From the NCBI RefSeq assembly GCF_015234215.1, contig NZ_JADEKP010000011.1:1-64000 (forward strand): a stretch of 64,000 nucleotides of DNA. Direction: 5' to 3'. Positions 60,336-64,000 of this stretch are shown here, in pieces. The translations under genes and the position numbers were made by a program. Source of the stretch: Clostridium chrysemydis (lineage in GTDB: Bacteria; Bacillota; Clostridia; Clostridiales; Clostridiaceae). The notes beneath the pieces are model-generated. The model had not been told where the DNA came from and made no database searches. It was given only the letters and a program-made list of their open reading frames with translations. Within the stretch, counting starts at the first letter, position 1, and each line of letters opens with the position of its first letter.

Positions 60336-60493
60336 CAAATTCACTCGCTTCATATTTAATAAATTTATTGTACATATATTAAAAATCTAATGCACATGAT
60401 AATAGTTTAACATCAAATAGGTAAATATAAAATTAAAAAATTTTATAAATAATAAATAAATAAGTAATAATTTATAAAATTTAGTTTAAAAAC

Positions 60494-60525
60494 AAAAAAA
60501 TGGGAAAGACAGTAGTCTTTCCCAT
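60494..60525 (-). terminator. Intrinsic terminator of rpmE
   Basis: On the minus strand ATGGGAAAGAC pairs with GTCTTTCCCAT around TACT and is followed by seven T. Confidence 0.9.
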
Positions 60526-60541
60526 AAGAGTAAAACTCTTA

Positions 60542-60748
60542 TTATTTTGTAAGGTTGAATCTTTTGTTGAATTTATCAACTCTTCCACCAACGTCAACAA
60601 TTTTTTGTTTTCCAGTGAAGAATGGGTGGCATTTAGAGCATATTTCTACTTTAAGTTCTTCTTTAACAGAACCAGTTGTAAAAGTATTTCCACATGCACA
60701 CTTAACCACTGCGTCGTGGTGGTATTCAGGATGTATGCCTTGTTTCAT
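60542..60748 (-). CDS. rpmE: Ribosomal protein L31
   Basis: The 68-aa protein [23 protein letters not shown]-type start, [13 protein letters not shown] and [11 protein letters not shown] are typical of L31. Cys residues in CAC and CSKC make it the zinc-binding form. The ATG at 60748 has AAAGAGGTG just upstream; the open frame extends 75 bases further without support. Transcribed opposite to rho and tdk. Confidence 0.97.
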   Translation of the reverse strand: MKQGIHPEYHHDAVVKCACGNTFTTGSVKEELKVEICSKCHPFFTGKQKIVDVGGRVDKFNKRFNLTK

Positions 60749-60945
60749 TTGTTTCACCTCTTTATATTGTTTTAGTTGTTTCATTTGTGTATTTCGAAAT
60801 AAACAACTACTAGAGTATAACATAAGGTATTTTAATCGTCAATAATTCTAAAATTAAAAAAATATTTTTAATAGATAGACTAAAAATGCTATAATCTTAT
60901 GTAAGATGATTATAGAAAATTACAATTGGTTAGGAGAGTTTTAGA

Positions 60946-61533
60946 TTGAGTAAATTATACTTTAGATATGGAGCAATGAATTCAGGAAAGTCAACGCATC
61001 TTATGCAAGTTGCGCACAACTACGAAGAAAGGGGAATGAGAGTTATCCTTTTAAAACCTGAAATAGATGCAAAAGGAGGAACTAGACTTGTTTCAAGACT
61101 AGGTGTAGTAAGAGAAGTAGATTTAATAGTAAGAGAAGACGATAATATAATAGATTTGGCTAAAAGAAATATAGAGGAAAATGGAAAGCTTGATTGCATT
61201 TTAGTAGATGAGGTTCAATTTTTAAAAAGACATCATGTAGATGAATTGTTTGAACTTGCAGTAACTGAAAATATACCTACTATCTGCTATGGATTAAGAA
61301 CAGATTTTAAGATGGATGGATTTGAAGGAAGCGAAAGATTATTATTAGTTGCACATAGTGTAGAAGAGATGAAAACTATATGTAAATGTGGAAATAAAGC
61401 GCTATTAAATGGAAGAAAAATAAATGGAAAGTTTGTTTTTGAAGGGGAGCAAGTTGCAATAGATAATAATGATGAAATTGAATATGAATCATTATGTGGA
61501 GAATGTTACTTTAAATTTAAAAATACTAAATAA
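60946..61533 (+). CDS. tdk: Thymidine kinase
   Basis: Salvage kinase of the TK1-like type II family. P-loop GAMNSGKSTHL (9-19), DEVQF with the catalytic Glu region and a zinc site from CKCG and CGEC near the C-terminus. Length is 195 aa. The start is TTG after AGGAGAG. It is followed by the DUF1385-PrmC gene 16 bases later. Confidence 0.95.
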   Translation: MSKLYFRYGAMNSGKSTHLMQVAHNYEERGMRVILLKPEIDAKGGTRLVSRLGVVREVDLIVREDDNIIDLAKRNIEENGKLDCILVDEVQFLKRHHVDELFELAVTENIPTICYGLRTDFKMDGFEGSERLLLVAHSVEEMKTICKCGNKALLNGRKINGKFVFEGEQVAIDNNDEIEYESLCGECYFKFKNTK

Positions 61534-61549
61534 AAGGGAGAGGTTGTTT

Positions 61550-63304
61550 TTGAAAAAATGCGATGTGGGTGGCCAAGCTGTTATTGAAGGCGTAATGATG
61601 AGAGGGCAAAAAGGCCTTGCGACAGCTGTTAGAAAAGAAGATGGTGAAATTGCAGTTGATATGCAAAGAACAGTTCCTATCACAAAAAGATATAAGTTTA
61701 TAAACTTACCTATAATTAGAGGTGGTTTTGTACTTATCGATTCATTAATACAAGGAATAAAATCATTAAACTATTCAGCATCTTTTTTTGAAGATACTGA
61801 ACCATCAGCCTTTGAGGATTGGTTAAGATCTAAATTTAAAGAAAAAACTAATGATGTAATTGTTTGGTTTACTATGGGTGTGGCTTTTATAATGTCTATG
61901 CTTTTATTTTTAGCACTACCTACTGGCATCGCTTCTTTGTTTAAGGGGGCAGGTTTTTCTCCTTTTTCGCTTAATATAATAGAAGCATTAATTAGGATAA
62001 CAATTTTAGTATTATATATGGTAGGAATAAGTAAGCTTGAAGATATTTATAGATTATTTCAATATCATGGAGCTGAACACAAAACTATATTTTGTTATGA
62101 AGACGGAAAAGAACTAACAGTAGAAAATGTTAAAAAATATGGTAGACTTCACCCAAGGTGTGGAACAAACTTTTTATTTTTAATAATGTTTGTTAGTATT
62201 ATAGTATTTGCTTTTACAGGTTGGGGAAGTTTTGTAGAAAGATTATTACTTAGAATAATATTAATACCTGTAATATCAGGTATAACATATGAAATAATAA
62301 GATGGTTAGGAAAGAGTGAAAATAAATTGGCAAAAGCTATAGCAAAACCAGGATTAGAATTACAAAAGATAACTACTAAAGAGCCAGATGACTCTCAAAT
62401 AGAAGTAGCTATAAAAGCATTAAAAGTAGCGGAAGGAATAGAAAGTACTGTAAATGAACTTATAAATGAAGGAACTAAAATATTAGATGAAGCTAAAATT
62501 GACACAGCAAGAATGGATGCAACTTTAATTTTAGGAAAAGTTTTAGAAAGAGATAGATTATATCTTTTAGTAAATAAAGACGAAAAGGTAAATGAATTTA
62601 AAGAGGATATATATTTTAATCTTATAAAGGAAAGAAAAAATAAAAAACCTATAAAATATATTTTAGGTGAAACCGAATTTATGGGACTTGACCTCTACGT
62701 AAAAGAAGGAGTTTTAATTCCTAGAGGAGACACTGAAGTTTTAGTTGAGGAAGTTTTAAAAAATATAGATGAAGAAGAAAACTTAGAAGTTTTAGACCTT
62801 TGTTCTGGAAGTGGTGCTATAGGATTAGCATTAGCTTACTACAGAAAAAATATAACAGTAGAAGAAATAGATTATTTTGAAGTTCCAGAAGAAGTGACTA
62901 AAAACAATATAAAAAGGTTAAACTTAGAAGATAGGGTTAGTTTTTACAAAAGTGACCTTTTAAAAAGTTCTATAGAAAGAGCTAAAATGTATGATATTAT
63001 AGTTTCAAACCCTCCTTATATAAGAGAATCTATTATAGAAACTCTTATGGAAGATGTTAAAGATTACGAGCCTTTAACTGCTTTAAGTGGAGGAGAGGAC
63101 GGTCTGATTTTCTATAAAAGAATAATTAAAGATAGTACAAGTGTTATAAAGCACGGCGGAATTTTAGCTTTTGAAATTGGTCACGACCAAGGAGAAGAAG
63201 TTAAAATCCTTATGGAAGAAACAGATTATAAAAACGTAAGAGTTATTAAAGATTTAGCAGGACATGACAGAGTTGTTATAGGAAGCTATATTATTGAAAA
63301 GTAA
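61550..63304 (+). CDS. prmC: DUF1385 membrane domain fused to PrmC release factor methyltransferase
   Basis: Residues 1 to about 290 are a DUF1385 protein: VGGQAVIEGVMMRGQKGLATAVRK, then membrane segments and YHGAEHKTIFCYEDG and HPRCGTNFLF. Residues about 300-584 are PrmC, which methylates the Gln of the GGQ motif in RF1 and RF2: LDLCSGSGAIGLALA (SAM loop) and SNPPY (about 479-483). The reading frame is continuous. The TTG at 61550 follows GGGAGAGG; the frame is open back into tdk. Full length is 584 aa. The target prfA is next, 55 bases downstream. Confidence 0.92.
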   Translation: MKKCDVGGQAVIEGVMMRGQKGLATAVRKEDGEIAVDMQRTVPITKRYKFINLPIIRGGFVLIDSLIQGIKSLNYSASFFEDTEPSAFEDWLRSKFKEKTNDVIVWFTMGVAFIMSMLLFLALPTGIASLFKGAGFSPFSLNIIEALIRITILVLYMVGISKLEDIYRLFQYHGAEHKTIFCYEDGKELTVENVKKYGRLHPRCGTNFLFLIMFVSIIVFAFTGWGSFVERLLLRIILIPVISGITYEIIRWLGKSENKLAKAIAKPGLELQKITTKEPDDSQIEVAIKALKVAEGIESTVNELINEGTKILDEAKIDTARMDATLILGKVLERDRLYLLVNKDEKVNEFKEDIYFNLIKERKNKKPIKYILGETEFMGLDLYVKEGVLIPRGDTEVLVEEVLKNIDEEENLEVLDLCSGSGAIGLALAYYRKNITVEEIDYFEVPEEVTKNNIKRLNLEDRVSFYKSDLLKSSIERAKMYDIIVSNPPYIRESIIETLMEDVKDYEPLTALSGGEDGLIFYKRIIKDSTSVIKHGGILAFEIGHDQGEEVKILMEETDYKNVRVIKDLAGHDRVVIGSYIIEK

Positions 63305-63359
63305 CTATCTTATATGATATAATTAAAAAATATGAAAAATCATAGTACGGAGTGATAAT

Positions 63360-64000
63360 ATGTTATTAGATAAATTAGCGTTTACAGAAAACAAGTATGA
63401 AGAACTTTCAGTAAAAATCAGCGACCCGTCAATTATGGCAAATCAAGCTGAGTGGAGAAAACTTTGTAAAGAGCACGCAGAACTTGAAATAATAGTAACG
63501 GCGTATAGAAACTACAAACAAACAATAGAGGATTTAGAAGCAAACAAAGAAATGCTTTCAGAAGAATCAGACCCAGAAATGAAAGAAATGCTTCACGAAG
63601 AGATCAATGAACTTAAAGCAAGAGAAGAAGAATTAGAAAAAGAAATTCAAATTCTTCTATTACCTAAAGACCCTAACGATGATAAGAACGTATTCGTTGA
63701 AATCAGAGGAGGAGCTGGAGGAGATGAAGCGGCTTTATTTGCAGCAAATCTTTTCAGAATGTATACAAGATATGCAGAAAACAACAGATGGACTGTTGAA
63801 CTTATGAGTGCAAACGAAACTGGAATCGGTGGATTTAAAGAAGTTGTATTTATGATAAAAGGTCAAGGTGCATATTCTAAACTTAAATACGAAAGTGGAG
63901 TTCACAGAGTTCAAAGGGTTCCAGATACAGAATCAAGCGGTAGAATCCATACTTCAACTACTACAGTTGCAGTTTTACCGGAAGTAGATGATGTTGAAAT
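63360..64000 (+). CDS. prfA: Peptide chain release factor 1 (partial, cut by window end)
   Basis: Starts [17 protein letters not shown] and covers the helical domain 1 and the beginning of domain 2 up to [44 protein letters not shown] is the usual RF1 block. 213 codons are visible; the GGQ loop substrate of PrmC lies beyond the window. CGGAGTG precedes the ATG. Probably co-transcribed with tdk and prmC. Confidence 0.96.
   Translation, partial: MLLDKLAFTENKYEELSVKISDPSIMANQAEWRKLCKEHAELEIIVTAYRNYKQTIEDLEANKEMLSEESDPEMKEMLHEEINELKAREEELEKEIQILLLPKDPNDDKNVFVEIRGGAGGDEAALFAANLFRMYTRYAENNRWTVELMSANETGIGGFKEVVFMIKGQGAYSKLKYESGVHRVQRVPDTESSGRIHTSTTTVAVLPEVDDVE

Noticed and set aside
60500-60845. 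Plus-strand frames opposite rpmE
   Set aside because: They are antisense shadows of the conserved L31 gene and its terminator.

Overview
The window is low-GC, AT-rich chromosomal DNA from an anaerobic endospore-forming Firmicute, most likely Clostridium sensu stricto. The evidence is the base composition, the strong GGAGG-type ribosome sites, the sporulation genes (sipL-like, yabG, spoIIR, cotS family), the rho-rpmE-tdk-prmC-prfA gene order and a clostridial type I-B CRISPR repeat. I cannot name the species.

Layout. 1-1430: 3' end of 23S rRNA, tRNA-Asn and a membrane-anchored polysaccharide deacetylase. 1520-12450: a complete type I-B CRISPR-Cas locus, cas6-cas8b(-cas11b)-cas7-cas5-cas3-cas4-cas1-cas2, then a leader and an array of 25 identical 30-bp repeats with 24 spacers. 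12830-19152: a five-gene unit of response regulator, sensor kinase, lipoprotein, TldD and TldE. 19238-28967: a small membrane protein, LtaS, a yedF-lipid kinase-flavoprotein operon, an SGNH hydrolase, a RusA-like nuclease with a zinc ribbon, tsaD, a degenerate alpha/beta hydrolase and HtrA. 29066-35894: a sigma-54 activator with PTS regulatory domains, facing a sigma-54 promoter and an operon for an amino sugar or cell-wall sugar (EIIB, sugar kinase, MupG-like hydrolase, GH4 6-phospho-glycosidase). 36037-40539: DegV, MATE, EutH and an anchored solute-binding protein. 40532-51205: spore-coat region (two glycosyltransferases, three CotS-like kinases, yabG, veg, sipL) and cyanophycinase. 51192-64000: cyanophycin synthetase, ispE, spoIIR, a PP-loop enzyme, DUF1934, rho, a UgtP-like glycosyltransferase, rpmE, tdk, a DUF1385-PrmC fusion and the start of prfA.

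The most striking structure is in the cas leader. Two degenerate CRISPR repeats (1544-1573 and 1602-1631) flank a 28-nt mini-spacer. Its first 17 nt are identical to DNA 48 bp upstream (1526-1542), which directly follows a TTTCA sequence that fits a clostridial I-B PAM. Of the first 22 nt only position 18 differs, a position where type I guides flip a base out. This is the layout expected of a crRNA-like regulatory RNA with which Cascade would repress its own promoter. A second hidden element is an internal, optimally spaced ribosome site and start codon in cas8b, predicted to make the small subunit Cas11b.

Other signals not explained by plain gene calls are: a probable small RNA on the minus strand at 48317-48405, with a consensus promoter and intrinsic terminator; a hairpin that would hide the spoIIR ribosome site in read-through transcripts but not in transcripts from a forespore-type promoter lying in the same hairpin; a sigma-54 promoter with four upstream repeats; an asparagine-rich, prion-like insert in Rho; and an alpha/beta hydrolase that has lost its nucleophile.
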